A stretch of DNA of 38,975 nucleotides from Planctomyces sp. (GTDB taxonomy: Bacteria; Planctomycetota; Planctomycetia; Planctomycetales; Planctomycetaceae), in the NCBI GenBank assembly GCA_027483405.1, contig JAIXUU010000018.1, positions 1-38,975 on the forward strand, written 5' to 3'. Below the pieces are notes generated by a model that saw only the letters and a list, made by a program, of their open reading frames with translations, searched no databases and was not told the DNA's origin. This document shows, piece by piece, positions 17,412 through 26,465 of the stretch. The translations under genes were made by a program, and so were the position numbers. Position 1 is the stretch's first letter. The number at the start of each line of letters is the position of its first letter.

Positions 17412-18692
17412 TTAGAAAGCTTGCTGTCCCTGCTGGCCATCGACTCGGTTACGGGCGTTGGTATTCAGACGTTGAATCACCGATGACCCTGTATCCAGTC
17501 CATCGCGACCGCCTTCGTAGAAGAATCGTGAAAGTTCGATAATGGCGGGCCCCATCAGGAAGAGATAGACCGCCGGCATCAGGCAGAGCACAGTGGGGAA
17601 GAGCAGGCGGAATGTGGCCCGATTTCCCTTCTCTTCCGCGCGCTGTTTGAGACTTTCCCGCATCGTTTCAGCATATTCAGCCAGGGCACCACTGACACTT
17701 GTCCCCATACGGGAAGTCTGCATCAACAGCGACGTAAACGAGTGAACTTCCGGCACATCAACGCGCTGGCTGAAATTTTTGAGCGCGACGTCCATCGAGC
17801 CAATTCTCGACTGTTCGTTGATGATCTTCAGTTCCTGCTCCAGGGCCGGATAGGCACCTTTCATCTCGACGCGAATGCGTTCCAGCGATGCAGGCACCGT
17901 CATCCCCTGACTGACACACATATTCAACATGTCGAGAAGATCGGGCATGGCCTTTTCGATCTCGTTGCGGCGGTCGCGAGCCCGATTGCGAACCATCAGT
18001 CGCGGGAGCGACCAGCCCAGGATTGGCATGAGAACGATGGCACCAATGACTATCGGCTCGAATCGCGGTGGTACGAATAACAGTAGTACGCCGCAGAAAA
18101 TCATGGGAAGAATCATTGCCAGATAACGAACAGCAGAAAAGTTCATCACGGCCCGCGGCGAATAATAACCCGCAGCATAAAGATCCGAGCGGATGGAATC
18201 CTGGCGGCTCCCCGCTTCCGGCAAGAGCGAGGCTAGAGCGGGCGTTAATGCGCCAAATGTCATTTCGCCTTGATTGAGTTCATCAGGCAAGTCTTCTGCG
18301 AGCACTCGAGGCAAACCCCGGCTACGATCACGATAAGTGCTCGATGAATCGACAAAGAGTTTTTCATTTTCCCAGCGGGCAGGGCCACCGGTATTCGCTT
18401 TGCCCGCAGGAACATAAGCGGTCTTGAGAATACTGAGACCTTCGGTTGCTTGCGATACGTCTTCAGTCACTGGCTTCGCGTCGAGTTGAACTGTTGACGG
18501 TGTTGTGATGGCCGCTTCTGGCGCTGCGGAATTGGCTTTCGCCAGCGACCACTGGGACTGATCTGCTTCCGAGTTCTCTTTTACAACTCTGCTGCGGGCA
18601 CTTAACCAGCGCCGGGCCAGACGGTAGACGAGGATCAGACTGATGATCCCCATGGCCAAGAACATCAGATTTGTAAAAGTTAAAGGAAACAT
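17412..18692 (-). CDS. tadC: TadC, type II secretion F-family inner-membrane protein
   Basis: 426 residues, last gene of the minus-strand Tad operon. ATG at 18692 is preceded by AAGGA at a suitable distance. An N-terminal TM segment (about 7-25) leads to a long cytoplasmic region of about 130 residues that is poorly conserved. Two hydrophobic stretches flank the GspF-like helical domain (YLAMILPMIFCGVLLLF at about 190-207, and a neighbouring IVIGAIVLMPILGWSL), and a final pair ends near residue 395 (LLFPTVLCLMPAVYLFLMG). The FLxTV/MDVALKNFSQRV region matches GspF/TadC. Together with TadB it forms the inner-membrane platform on which the CpaF ATPase acts. The 3' end faces the oxidoreductase gene across 69 nt. 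Confidence 0.85.
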   Translation of the reverse strand: MFPLTFTNLMFLAMGIISLILVYRLARRWLSARSRVVKENSEADQSQWSLAKANSAAPEAAITTPSTVQLDAKPVTEDVSQATEGLSILKTAYVPAGKANTGGPARWENEKLFVDSSSTYRDRSRGLPRVLAEDLPDELNQGEMTFGALTPALASLLPEAGSRQDSIRSDLYAAGYYSPRAVMNFSAVRYLAMILPMIFCGVLLLFVPPRFEPIVIGAIVLMPILGWSLPRLMVRNRARDRRNEIEKAMPDLLDMLNMCVSQGMTVPASLERIRVEMKGAYPALEQELKIINEQSRIGSMDVALKNFSQRVDVPEVHSFTSLLMQTSRMGTSVSGALAEYAETMRESLKQRAEEKGNRATFRLLFPTVLCLMPAVYLFLMGPAIIELSRFFYEGGRDGLDTGSSVIQRLNTNARNRVDGQQGQQAF

Positions 18693-18813
18693 GTCTTCTA
18701 TTCCTTAGCCTGCTCAGAAAAATGCTCTCCGGCAGATTCGGTCAACTCTGAAAAACTTCGATGTAATCAATAACTGATACCGCTCAACCGCAATCGACAA
18801 TCCATCAGAGTTC

Positions 18814-19671
18814 TTATGTCCGCTGGCTGTCCCGCAAAATCCTTAACACCCAGATCGTGCCGATCATGGTCAATGTAAAGGCAATAATTGTTCCGTTACG
18901 ACCCCATGAGCTTCCCATCAACTTGGAGAAGTAATCCGGGTCTCGTAGCGTAAAGAAGATGAGCACACCTGGCGGCAATACAACCATCAGTAGAGCTGTC
19001 GCACGGCTGGCTGCCGTCATCGCACGCAACCGGCCCAGATACTGAAGTCGATCACGGATTGTTTTCGAAAGCTGCTCGAGCACCCAGACCAGATCACCAC
19101 CTGTCTGCTGGTGAACGCCGAGCGTCATACAAAACAGTCGTAAAGTCATAAGCCCCGTACGATCCGGCAGGTCGGCGACAGCATCCCTCATCGGCATCCC
19201 CATCTGCATACGCCGCACACACAATTGCAACTCATCACCTAGAGGGGAGGGCGTATCAGCAGCCACGAGTTGCAGACACTGCTCCACACTCCGGCCTGTC
19301 GTGGCGGCGCGCGCCAATTCTTCCAACATCGCTGGCAACTGGCCCAGAATCTGGTTTTGCCGACTCGATCGAACATACATCAGAAAGAACACAGGGAGCA
19401 AAAAACCTACAACGGCCGCCAGTGCTGTTGTCAGAAAGTTTTCCTGAAGGACAAAGATCAATCCTCCCACTGTAATACCACCCAGGAGGCAGAGCATCAG
19501 CACGATCCCGGGCGAAATCCCAAGCCCGGATTGAAGCATCAACTGATCAAACCAGCGATTGAGTCGCTCACCAGAGCCACTGGCCTGTGGCTGGGCGAAC
19601 TCTTCACGCGGCTTCAAAATCGATGAGAAATCGACCGGTCGATCAGCGTTTGTAATGGTTGAAGAAGCCAT
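18814..19671 (-). CDS. tadB: TadB, type II secretion F-family inner-membrane protein
   Basis: 285 residues. Two hydrophobic stretches near residues 58-105 (LMLCLLGGITVGGLIFVL, LTTALAAVVGFLLPVFFLMYV) precede a GspF-like helical domain (QLPAMLEELARAATTGRSV, then QTGGDLVWVLEQLSKTIRDR), and two TM segments close the protein (ATALLMVVLPPGVLIFF, IIAFTLTMIGTIWVL). This is the classical TadB layout. Length fits the family (about 280-320). It lies between cpaF and tadC, as in standard tad loci. Gaps are 65 nt from cpaF and 121 nt to tadC, longer than in many tad operons but in the same direction. No strong Shine-Dalgarno sequence is seen. Confidence 0.88.
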   Translation of the reverse strand: MASSTITNADRPVDFSSILKPREEFAQPQASGSGERLNRWFDQLMLQSGLGISPGIVLMLCLLGGITVGGLIFVLQENFLTTALAAVVGFLLPVFFLMYVRSSRQNQILGQLPAMLEELARAATTGRSVEQCLQLVAADTPSPLGDELQLCVRRMQMGMPMRDAVADLPDRTGLMTLRLFCMTLGVHQQTGGDLVWVLEQLSKTIRDRLQYLGRLRAMTAASRATALLMVVLPPGVLIFFTLRDPDYFSKLMGSSWGRNGTIIAFTLTMIGTIWVLRILRDSQRT

Positions 19672-19736
19672 AGAACCACAACCTTGAAATCAATGACAGC
19701 ACATTTCGAGGCATATAAAAAACGCTGTTACTCAGC

Positions 19737-21086
19737 TTATGCCGAGTAGGGTGCATCATTCGTCTGACTTCCCAGTTCGCGGGCACTGAAGTTCATATGG
19801 GGAACTTCGTAGCCGCGAGCGGCCAGTTTCTTGAGCATCTCTGGTTCATGGCCTGTCGCGTAGAAAGCTCCGCGAGCGCGACCGTCATTGCCGATACCTG
19901 TCATCCGATAGACATAGATATCATTGAGTTCATAGATACCGTCATGATACCCGGTGAGTTCGCTGATACGCATGACTTTGCGTTCACCAGTCCCTAATCG
20001 CGTAATATGCACGAGAATCTGAATCGCGTTCGCGATGTATTGCCGGGCAACGCTGTGCGGCAAATCGACACCCGCTAAAGCGACCATCAGCTCCATACGA
20101 TCCAGAGCATCGCGTGTATCGTTGGCGTGAATTGTACTCATCGAACCATCGTGGCCAGTGTTCATAGCCTGGAGCATATCGAGCACTTCACCGCCACGAG
20201 CTTCGCCCACGATGATCCGATCAGGACGCATACGCAGGCTGTTTTTCAGGAGATCACGCTGAGTGATTTCCCCACGACCTTCAATGTTTGGCGGGCGAGT
20301 TTCGAGCGAAACGACATCTTTCTGCTGCAATTGAAGTTCCGCTGTCTGCTCGATCGTCACCACACGTTCGGTTTCCGGGATAAAACGTGAAATGTTATTG
20401 AGCATGGTGGTTTTACCTGCACCCGTACCACCACTCACCACAATGTTCAGACGCCCGCGGACGGCAGCGATCAGAAAGTCAGCCATTTCCTGTGTTAATG
20501 TGTGCATACGCACCATGTCTTCAAAGACCACTGCACGCGAACGAAACCGTCGAATTGAAACCGTAGGGCCACGCAAGGCCAGGGGAGGGATCACGGCATT
20601 CAGTCGAGAACCATCCGGAAGTTTCGCATCGACCATCGGAGAGACTTCGTCAATTCGACGACCTGTGCGCCCCACCATGCGATGGATAAACTGCATGAGA
20701 TGTTCGTTGTCGGCGAACTGAATATCAGTCCGTTCGATGAGCCCGTTACGCTCTACGAACACCGTATCAGCACCGTTGATCAGCACGTCGGTCACATCGG
20801 TATCGGACATCAGCGGTTCAATCGGCCCGAAACCATAGATCTCATCCATGATGGCAGTGACCATGATCTCACGGTCATCGGCTGGAATATTCGCCTGCTG
20901 CTGCTGACAAAGATGGTTTGCCAAAGCTCGTAACTGGGCGCGCAGATCAGCTTCCGGCAGATCACTGGCCTTGGAAAGGTCGATGGCATCGATCATCTGG
21001 CGGTGAATGCGGGTCTTCAGGATTTCAAATTCCTGACGACGATCTTGCATCCGATTTCCAGAGGAGTTCTGCAGGTCAGCGATCAT
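19737..21086 (-). CDS. cpaF: CpaF/TadA secretion ATPase
   Basis: 449 residues from ATG 21086; a longer GTG start at 21128 would add 14 residues but only the ATG has a good ribosome site (GAGGG eight bases before). The hexameric ATPase motifs are present: Walker [10 protein letters not shown] (219-227), Walker B region RIIVGEARG (290-298) and the His box STIHAN (317-322). The Asp box reads [10 protein letters not shown], with Gln where Asp is usual. It powers pilus assembly or secretion by driving TadB/TadC. The N-terminal 90 residues are charged and typical of CpaF. Confidence in the family is high; whether it powers an adhesive pilus or another secretion function cannot be told from sequence. 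Confidence 0.95.
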   Translation of the reverse strand: MIADLQNSSGNRMQDRRQEFEILKTRIHRQMIDAIDLSKASDLPEADLRAQLRALANHLCQQQQANIPADDREIMVTAIMDEIYGFGPIEPLMSDTDVTDVLINGADTVFVERNGLIERTDIQFADNEHLMQFIHRMVGRTGRRIDEVSPMVDAKLPDGSRLNAVIPPLALRGPTVSIRRFRSRAVVFEDMVRMHTLTQEMADFLIAAVRGRLNIVVSGGTGAGKTTMLNNISRFIPETERVVTIEQTAELQLQQKDVVSLETRPPNIEGRGEITQRDLLKNSLRMRPDRIIVGEARGGEVLDMLQAMNTGHDGSMSTIHANDTRDALDRMELMVALAGVDLPHSVARQYIANAIQILVHITRLGTGERKVMRISELTGYHDGIYELNDIYVYRMTGIGNDGRARGAFYATGHEPEMLKKLAARGYEVPHMNFSARELGSQTNDAPYSA

Positions 21087-21093
21087 GGAAAAA

Positions 21094-21098
21094 CCCTC
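21094..21098 (-). promoter_or_regulatory. Shine-Dalgarno site deciding the cpaF start
   Basis: On the minus strand GAGGG lies seven to eight bases before ATG 21086. It supports this ATG over the upstream GTG at 21128, which has no comparable site. Confidence 0.6.
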
Positions 21099-21161
21099 GA
21101 CAATGGTCGCATTTGATACTGGATGCACATCGAAAAACTATGAGCAGCACGAATGAGGAAC

Positions 21162-22664
21162 TCAGTTCGTGAGTCTTAACTGATACAAATACTGTGGTTG
21201 GCTGGTTTGCTGCCTGGGATCAGATGCATCGACGAGTGCCGTACGTGTTGCCAACACTGAGGGCTGGACGATGACTTCGCATCTTCCACCTTTCTCATCG
21301 ATCACTTCCAGAATGCGCACAACAGCCAAAGAGACCGCCGCCACCTGCAAATCGGTCTTTACGCGAGTCGTGCTTGATTCCGACTCGTTTTTGCCATTGT
21401 TCGAATCAGATGTCCCTCCGGCATTGAACAAAATCACAATCCGGTTCTGTCCAATCAATGATGTCAATGCATCGCGTTCGGCCGTCTTCAGATCGATCAA
21501 AGAGGCCGGCATACTCAGACTGACATTTGTTGATAACGCTGAAGCGTCCTGAGCCTCTGAATCTTGCTGCTCTTTCGATTCAGCCAACATCGCCTTGCGA
21601 GTGGCCTCAACGGGAAGGCGAAGTTCACCATTCCAGTGGAGCAGATTTTCGCCATGCACCCCTTCAACCATCTGTGATGCCACCAGATCGGTATTGAAGT
21701 CACTTCCCAGGTCGAGCAAGACTGCATTGGTCACGGCTGAACTGGAAGATGTCGGCAAGCCAAAAGTCAGCTTAAGTTCCGGTAATCCATCGGCACCACG
21801 ACTGATCGTTGATGTCGTCTCGTCGTAAGACCATTCATCGGGCCCACCATTTTCTGTGATCGCCTTCTGCCATGTCTGGTCGACCGAACCAGTCCCCTCA
21901 CTTCTCATGATCGCCAGCGGCAACAGCGGAGTGCTCGATCCATCCAAAGGTCTGAGTCCAACCACGGGACTCAGCAAACTGGCTTCGGCATGAGTGGAAA
22001 CATCACCCCACGGGAGTCCTGTTGCCCCCACGACAAACAGGCCCACAGGGTTTTCACGAAATCGGGTTCGTTCTCCAAACACAACCACACTTGTCGGAGA
22101 TTCGTCTGTCTCAACGAATCGTGTATTTCGAGAAAAGACCACGTTGTCACGGGATGCGGTCAATTCTGTCGGTGACAGAACTCGAGTGGAGTCGTCAGGT
22201 GATGAAACATCCACCTGTGGTGGAAGATCAACATCACCTGCATCGTCTCCAGTCGATTCAAGTTTGCCCAGCCGGATGTCTCCCTGAAATCCCTGATTCA
22301 GTTCTATTGGCTCACCTGCGACAAGATTGAGCGAGGCCACATGAGCGGCCTGGTAGCGAGCCGTTTCGAGATAAGAGAGATCGGGCTTCTCTTTGAGTAG
22401 CTCGTCGCTGGCGAGACTTCTCGCTGCAGCCAGCGCGGCAGTTTCAGTACCGGTTTGAAGCTCGACTCGAGCCGCTTCAATCCACAAACGATCACAAATC
22501 AGTGCCAGCATCAGCATCACCACGACCAATGCCACTGCAAATGCCGGGGTCGTAAAACCCCGGCGATTGCAGCGACTGATCAGGCTGATTCGTGCAGTTC
22601 TCATTTGCGTTCGAAACTCATCCAGATAAGAAAACAGGGTCGCTCGGACATTCTGTCGAGCCAC
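21162..22664 (-). CDS. TadG-like Flp pilus-assembly protein
   Basis: 500 residues from GTG 22664; ATG 22604 is an alternative and removes 20 residues. Basic residues (ISRCNRRG) precede a pseudopilin-like TM segment (FTTPAFAVALVVVMLMLALI, about 37-57), typical of TadG. The rest (about 60-500) is an extracytoplasmic beta-rich domain with Asp/Ser/Thr-rich stretches and no recognised enzyme motif. TadG proteins with a von Willebrand domain exist, but I see no MIDAS here. The gene lies between cpaB and cpaF, with a 75-nt gap to the cpaF ATG. It is probably a minor pilus or adhesion component anchored in the membrane. Confidence 0.75.
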   Translation of the reverse strand: MARQNVRATLFSYLDEFRTQMRTARISLISRCNRRGFTTPAFAVALVVVMLMLALICDRLWIEAARVELQTGTETAALAAARSLASDELLKEKPDLSYLETARYQAAHVASLNLVAGEPIELNQGFQGDIRLGKLESTGDDAGDVDLPPQVDVSSPDDSTRVLSPTELTASRDNVVFSRNTRFVETDESPTSVVVFGERTRFRENPVGLFVVGATGLPWGDVSTHAEASLLSPVVGLRPLDGSSTPLLPLAIMRSEGTGSVDQTWQKAITENGGPDEWSYDETTSTISRGADGLPELKLTFGLPTSSSSAVTNAVLLDLGSDFNTDLVASQMVEGVHGENLLHWNGELRLPVEATRKAMLAESKEQQDSEAQDASALSTNVSLSMPASLIDLKTAERDALTSLIGQNRIVILFNAGGTSDSNNGKNESESSTTRVKTDLQVAAVSLAVVRILEVIDEKGGRCEVIVQPSVLATRTALVDASDPRQQTSQPQYLYQLRLTN

Positions 22665-22717
22665 CCTGGGTGCTCATGGCATGATGTGCATCAAGGCAGC
22701 CGGTTGTCCTCGATGAA

Positions 22718-23722
22718 CTACTGCCGGAAATTCAACAAATTGCGAACGGCCGTGGGGGCCATACTTTTCAGTGGTGCGGGAGCATTGTTTGCACTGGGAG
22801 CATTCGGAGCAGGTGCCGGATCCTGTGCGGCTGGAACAGAGTTATCGCCTCGAGGAAGTACCTGTTGACCATTATCGCGTGCGGGGGGAGGAACTTCAGT
22901 AACGTCGAGCAGCCTGCCTTGCTTGTTGAAATGCTGGACACGTCGCGCCTGACCTCGGTAGATCTCAGTCAGGAGTGGGAGCTGCGGCGGAGCAGGTGGT
23001 TCAAGACCGAGGATCTCATTGAGTGTCACACGTTCCGAGTTTGAGAGTGCTAATCCCCCGCTTCCCGCACCATTCGGATTGAAAATCAATGTTAATGCCC
23101 CTTTGGCCTCAGCAAGAGTAATGATGTTGGCCTGGGCCTGGGTCAGTTCAAGTGTGACTCGGTTCACACCGCGTTCAACTCGGCTCTGTGTGAAACTGCG
23201 ATTGATGGCAATGACTTTGACCCCTTCGAAAAGTCGCATTGTCACGCCACCTTGCAAATCGGCATTCGACTGGGATTCGACAGTGAAGAGCACATCGACG
23301 TAGTTGCCGGGCTTGATCATGCCATCCACAATGCCGACCATTTCCGCCACCGAAATGGAGACCGCCCGCATACCGTCGGCAACTCTCAGATCCGGGAGTT
23401 CACCGGGTTGATAGAGTTGGCCTGCGCGAATTGGTTCGGCGGCTCGAATTTTGGTCCGTGCCACTCGTCCGACGATCACACGATTGGCCAGCAGCATGTC
23501 GGGCTTCAATTGACTGTTCTGCACGGGCCCCAACCCGATATGACCTTCGGTGATGAGAGTTCCCGGTTCAATATCGGAGATCGCCATGGGCACATTGCGG
23601 GTGGCAATGACGGGCTTTTTCTCCTCACGTGCCAGGAGTGATTTTCCGATGTAGGCGACCACGAGAAGTCCCACGACACCGAACATTACCAGCGTCAGAA
23701 GAGCAGGGGTCAGTCGACGCAC
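22718..23722 (-). CDS. cpaB: CpaB/RcpC, Flp pilus assembly SAF-domain protein
   Basis: 334 residues from GTG 23722, with GGAG nine bases upstream. A TM segment at about 7-25 is followed by a SAF domain (IATRNVPMAISDIEPGTLIT) and a RcpC-like beta domain (VSISVAEMVGIVDGMIKPG, YVDVLFTVE). The C-terminal 50 residues are rich in Ala, Pro and Asn and likely disordered. CpaB binds cell wall or stabilises the secretin in other Tad systems. Here the expected secretin gene does not follow; tadG does. Length is close to the family's usual 280-330. Confidence 0.9.
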   Translation of the reverse strand: MRRLTPALLTLVMFGVVGLLVVAYIGKSLLAREEKKPVIATRNVPMAISDIEPGTLITEGHIGLGPVQNSQLKPDMLLANRVIVGRVARTKIRAAEPIRAGQLYQPGELPDLRVADGMRAVSISVAEMVGIVDGMIKPGNYVDVLFTVESQSNADLQGGVTMRLFEGVKVIAINRSFTQSRVERGVNRVTLELTQAQANIITLAEAKGALTLIFNPNGAGSGGLALSNSERVTLNEILGLEPPAPPQLPLLTEIYRGQARRVQHFNKQGRLLDVTEVPPPARDNGQQVLPRGDNSVPAAQDPAPAPNAPSANNAPAPLKSMAPTAVRNLLNFRQ

Positions 23723-23915
23723 TTGAGGTCACTCCGTAGGAATGTCTCTTTCCTCTAGGAGGAAAAAAACGTAATGGCACATTGATCTGCAGAGCACCAG
23801 TTCGACTCGCTCTGCCATCCAACTCACTGGCCTCCGGCCAGAACACCGTGCCACCATCCTTTGCGGCCTGACAACTCGTTCGTAATATCGAGAGATATCG
23901 CCCGTTGAAGGTCTT
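23723..23915 (-). other. 193-nt gap inside the tad operon with two stem-loops
   Basis: Gap between tadE and cpaB. It holds a 7-bp hairpin (GCAGAGC 23789-23795 with GCTCTGC 23809-23815) and a 6-bp hairpin with a three-base loop (CTGGCC tcc GGCCAG, 23827-23841). On the plus strand the first resembles the 3' part of a tRNA (TTCGACTC and a CCATCCA-like end), but the T-stem does not pair. No convincing gene is seen. The hairpins could tune cpaB expression relative to the two genes before it. Confidence 0.4.
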
Positions 23916-24326
23916 TCACTCACGGATCATTCGTGTTTCTGAATACAAATTCTGATCAGCAAGCGAAATTCCAATTACCCACAGCAAATCCGGTGCAGCC
24001 ACCGTCATTGGTACAGAGACTCCAACCGCTACGACATCTCCAGGTGCTTCGGCCAGTTGGCAGTCAACCTGCAGGCCATCCTGTAGTCCTGGACTGAGGA
24101 CACTTCTCACGATGGTTTCGACATCGTCGGCAGTTGTTCCCGGCAGACTGGCTGCCCTGGCACCGGCTCGGCTGGCTTCTACCACCTGGCTGCGTGCATA
24201 GAAAAGCATGGAAAACTGGAGCAGAGCCAGAAGCATCAGTCCCAGGATTGGCAAAGTCAGAGCCAGCTCCATCGTGATGAAGCCCCGTCGTTTACGACAT
24301 GTGCCTGACTGACTGACCGACTTCAT
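23916..24326 (-). CDS. TadE-like pseudopilin
   Basis: 136 residues. A basic stretch (CRKRRG, about 10-15) precedes a pilin-like hydrophobic segment (FITMELALTLPILGLMLLAL) with the Glu that type IV pilins carry five residues after the cleavage Gly (G15-F-I-T-M-E20). This is the TadE signature; length also fits (about 130-160). The rest has a SRAGARAASLPG segment common to TadE/TadF. It is expected to be processed by the prepilin peptidase encoded 12 nt upstream in the same operon. ATG 24326 is the only reasonable start. Confidence 0.85.
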   Translation of the reverse strand: MKSVSQSGTCRKRRGFITMELALTLPILGLMLLALLQFSMLFYARSQVVEASRAGARAASLPGTTADDVETIVRSVLSPGLQDGLQVDCQLAEAPGDVVAVGVSVPMTVAAPDLLWVIGISLADQNLYSETRMIRE

Positions 24327-24338
24327 TTGCCCGGAATC

Positions 24339-24995
24339 CTAATGATTGGCGAGCCTGGGCCCCGCCTTATGGCTGGCTGCAACTGGCTGATGATCGTTAG
24401 AGACAGCCGCCGCAGGTGCCTTTTCGACTTTCCGCTGACTGACGTGTAACACAGTGGCATCCAGAAAGAGCACACACCATGTCGCGAGGGCAATCGGTTC
24501 GGCATAAGCCATCAGGCCACCGACTCGTCGCAAACTCTCTGTCTGAGACTTTCGCCACTTTCCATTTTCGTCTTTGAGCGTCGAGGCCCGCAGGTCTTCT
24601 CGAGTTTTCGAGACACCTCGTCGCAGCACGCTCCAGATCAGCATGACAACTGATCCAATTGCCACAAAGAGAATCGTCAGCACGACCGTATAAAGCGTTA
24701 ACTTCCAACCGAGCCAGACAGAGAGTGCGCCCATCAGCTTGGTATCGCCACCACCACTGGCACCAATGGCAAACAGCAGAAAGAACAGCCCAAAGCCAAT
24801 CGCGAAGCCCAGGCCTGCATCGGCAAGCCCTGGAAGGCCGTAGAAGGCGACCTGATAGATCCACCCCAGAGCAAATGCTGGTAACGTCAACCAGTTGTAA
24901 ATCCGGAAGTACCGCAGGTCGGTATAAGCCGCTGTCGTCGTCAGGACGAGCACACCGGCCAGAAACACCATGGTCTGTGGATTCATATCGAACAT
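24339..24995 (-). CDS. cpaA: CpaA/TadV prepilin peptidase (A24 family)
   Basis: 218 residues from ATG 24995, chosen because AAGG lies nine bases upstream; ATG 25049 would add 18 residues and has no ribosome site. Several TM segments fill the first 150 residues. The two catalytic aspartates of the A24 aspartic peptidases are present: YTDLRYFRI (Asp44 counted from the longer start) and GGGDTKLM (Asp102, same count), matching the family GxGD motif. It processes type IVb prepilins (TadE, Flp pilin) at the cytoplasmic membrane face. A long hydrophilic tail of about 60 residues rich in Ala/Lys, after the last TM segment, is not part of the core family. First gene of the minus-strand tad operon. Confidence 0.9.
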   Translation of the reverse strand: MFDMNPQTMVFLAGVLVLTTTAAYTDLRYFRIYNWLTLPAFALGWIYQVAFYGLPGLADAGLGFAIGFGLFFLLFAIGASGGGDTKLMGALSVWLGWKLTLYTVVLTILFVAIGSVVMLIWSVLRRGVSKTREDLRASTLKDENGKWRKSQTESLRRVGGLMAYAEPIALATWCVLFLDATVLHVSQRKVEKAPAAAVSNDHQPVAASHKAGPRLANH

Positions 24996-25423
24996 GAAAA
25001 TGTGCCTTAACACTGATGCAGTGAGATCCATCAAATCATTCAAACCCATGAAAATCAGAACGCTGGAAACTGGCGCAAGCTGGTTTCGACGGGCTCATCA
25101 AAACATAGGTTGTGTTTTGCCAGCAGGACGAGTTGACTTTCCTGATGTTGACGTGATTCCCGAAAGCGACGGGATGGCAAAATGGCATCACTGCGAGAAA
25201 AAATTCAGGTTCTTTTGAAGTGTTCGGTTGTAGGGATTGTGCTGGCAGTTTAGGTTGCCGTAATGCGAACAAGTTCAAATGCCAGAACGCCCGCTTTCCC
25301 ATAAACTCATGGATCAATGACTGATTGGAAACATGAGCTTGTCGAAAAAAATTGCGCTTGTTTACGGCTTGGGGAAGTCTGTCGCGGCGTGAGAGACAAT
25401 TGGCTCAATACGAAGGAACGTCC
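24996..25423. other. Divergent 428-nt intergenic region between cpaA and the inositol-phosphatase gene
   Basis: No gene is supported here on either strand; short open frames lack family features and no Flp pilin (with its Gly-x5-Glu-Tyr processing motif) is found. It must carry promoters for both directions, but I could not name clear -35/-10 pairs. A 7-bp inverted repeat with a 7-nt spacer lies at 25099-25119. Confidence 0.5.
25099..25119. promoter_or_regulatory. Inverted repeat upstream of cpaA, possible operator
   Basis: CAAAACA at 25099-25105 and TGTTTTG at 25113-25119 form a perfect 7-bp inverted repeat with a 7-nt spacer, about 50-105 bases ahead of the two possible cpaA starts. The repeat is AT-rich and could bind a dimeric regulator of the tad operon. 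No second copy was noticed. Confidence 0.35.
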
Positions 25424-26230
25424 ATGAGTTTAGAGTTGCCCACTGCACAAATACTTGAACAACTGCTCTTTGCAGGCACAAAGGCCGCCCGTCTGGGTGG
25501 AGCCATGCTCGAATCGTGGAGAAGCCGTTTTACTGTCACCGAGAAGAGCCGGGCGAACCTGGTGACGGAGGCCGATTTTGCCTCGCAGAAGCTGATTCAC
25601 GAAACTCTGTTGAATGAATTTCCTGATCATAATTTTCTGGGTGAAGAAGATCTCGCCACGCGCCCCACATCCTCACCGTTTCAATGGGTGGTTGACCCGC
25701 TCGATGGAACATCCAATTACGTGCACGGGTTCCCTTATTATGCAGTTTCTATCGGCCTGGAGTTCGATGGGGAACTGATTGTGGGTATCATCTACGATCC
25801 CACCAGGCACGATTTGTTTACAGCTATCAAAGGACAAGGGGCTTTCCTGAATGGCCAGCGACTGTCTTGTACAGATGTCAATCGCATCGAAGACGCCATG
25901 TGCATTGCCAGTCTGCCGACGGCCACATCGACTTCCGACCCGGCCGTCAAACGATTTCTATCGATGATCGGGCGGAGCCAGACCGTCCAGAGAACCGGCT
26001 CAGCCGCACTCAATCTGGCGTACTTAGCTGCTGGTCGAATTGAAGCCTTCTGGTCATCAAGCCTCAAGCCCTGGGATATGGCTGCTGGGGTTTTACTGGT
26101 TCGCGAAGCGGGGGGTAAAGTTTCCAAGTTAAACGGTCAAAGCTTTGATCTTTATCAGCCCGAAATCCTCGCCACAGCCACAGAATCACTCCACTCACAG
26201 ATCCAACAAATTTTTGTTGAGACGACTTAA
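25424..26230 (+). CDS. Inositol monophosphatase family protein
   Basis: 268 residues. ATG 25424 is chosen because AAGGA lies seven bases before it; the open frame extends further upstream but without support. Metal-binding and family motifs are in order: VTEADF (48-52), LGEE (72-76), DPLDGTSNYVHG (91-102, the classical DPLDGTxNFxHG) and KPWDMAAG (about residue 215-222). Mg-dependent hydrolysis of inositol-1-phosphate, or of related phosphates such as histidinol phosphate or PAP, is expected; which one cannot be decided. Soluble, cytoplasmic. Length fits SuhB/IMPase (about 260-275). The longer frame of the next gene overlaps its 3' end, but that gene's likely start is downstream. Confidence 0.9.
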   Translation: MSLELPTAQILEQLLFAGTKAARLGGAMLESWRSRFTVTEKSRANLVTEADFASQKLIHETLLNEFPDHNFLGEEDLATRPTSSPFQWVVDPLDGTSNYVHGFPYYAVSIGLEFDGELIVGIIYDPTRHDLFTAIKGQGAFLNGQRLSCTDVNRIEDAMCIASLPTATSTSDPAVKRFLSMIGRSQTVQRTGSAALNLAYLAAGRIEAFWSSSLKPWDMAAGVLLVREAGGKVSKLNGQSFDLYQPEILATATESLHSQIQQIFVETT

Positions 26231-26465
26231 TCAGCAAATCCATCGTTCAGTTGATAGACCTGAGAACGCGGATGCCTGCCTGAACATCGGAATAGAGCTC
26301 CCATTCTTTCACCGTGGAATTCGAAGAATAATCAGCGATCAAAAGCTGATTCATCGTATACTCAAGATGCTGTCGATCGGTGGTCTTTCATCAGATAAAG
26401 CATCGAAAATTCAGTCCTCACATCATGGTACTGTCATCGTACTGCGAGAACCCCTGTCTTCGATC
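26231..26465 (+). other. 235-nt gap before the first giant protein gene
   Basis: Open in the frame of the following gene, but composition does not look coding and no ribosome site is visible. It contains the word ATCCATCGTT at 26238-26247, shared with two other intergenic regions of this window. An ATG at 26367 could be used as a start of the next gene. Confidence 0.4.

Noticed and set aside
17393-17416. 6-bp hairpin at the end of tadC considered as a terminator
   Set aside because: AT-rich short stem with a 12-nt loop, overlapping the stop codon, and no T-run follows.
23729-23923. Minus-strand 64-residue frame overlapping the end of tadE (GTG start)
   Set aside because: Rich in Arg, Cys and Tyr, with no recognisable motif, and it covers the hairpin region; the overlap with tadE is its only support.
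25036-25317. Minus-strand frame upstream of cpaA considered as the missing Flp pilin
   Set aside because: No Gly-x5-Glu-Tyr processing site and no pilin-like hydrophobic helix.
26145-26465. N-terminal extension of the first giant protein back to 26145
   Set aside because: It overlaps the end of the phosphatase gene in another frame and the added residues look non-coding.
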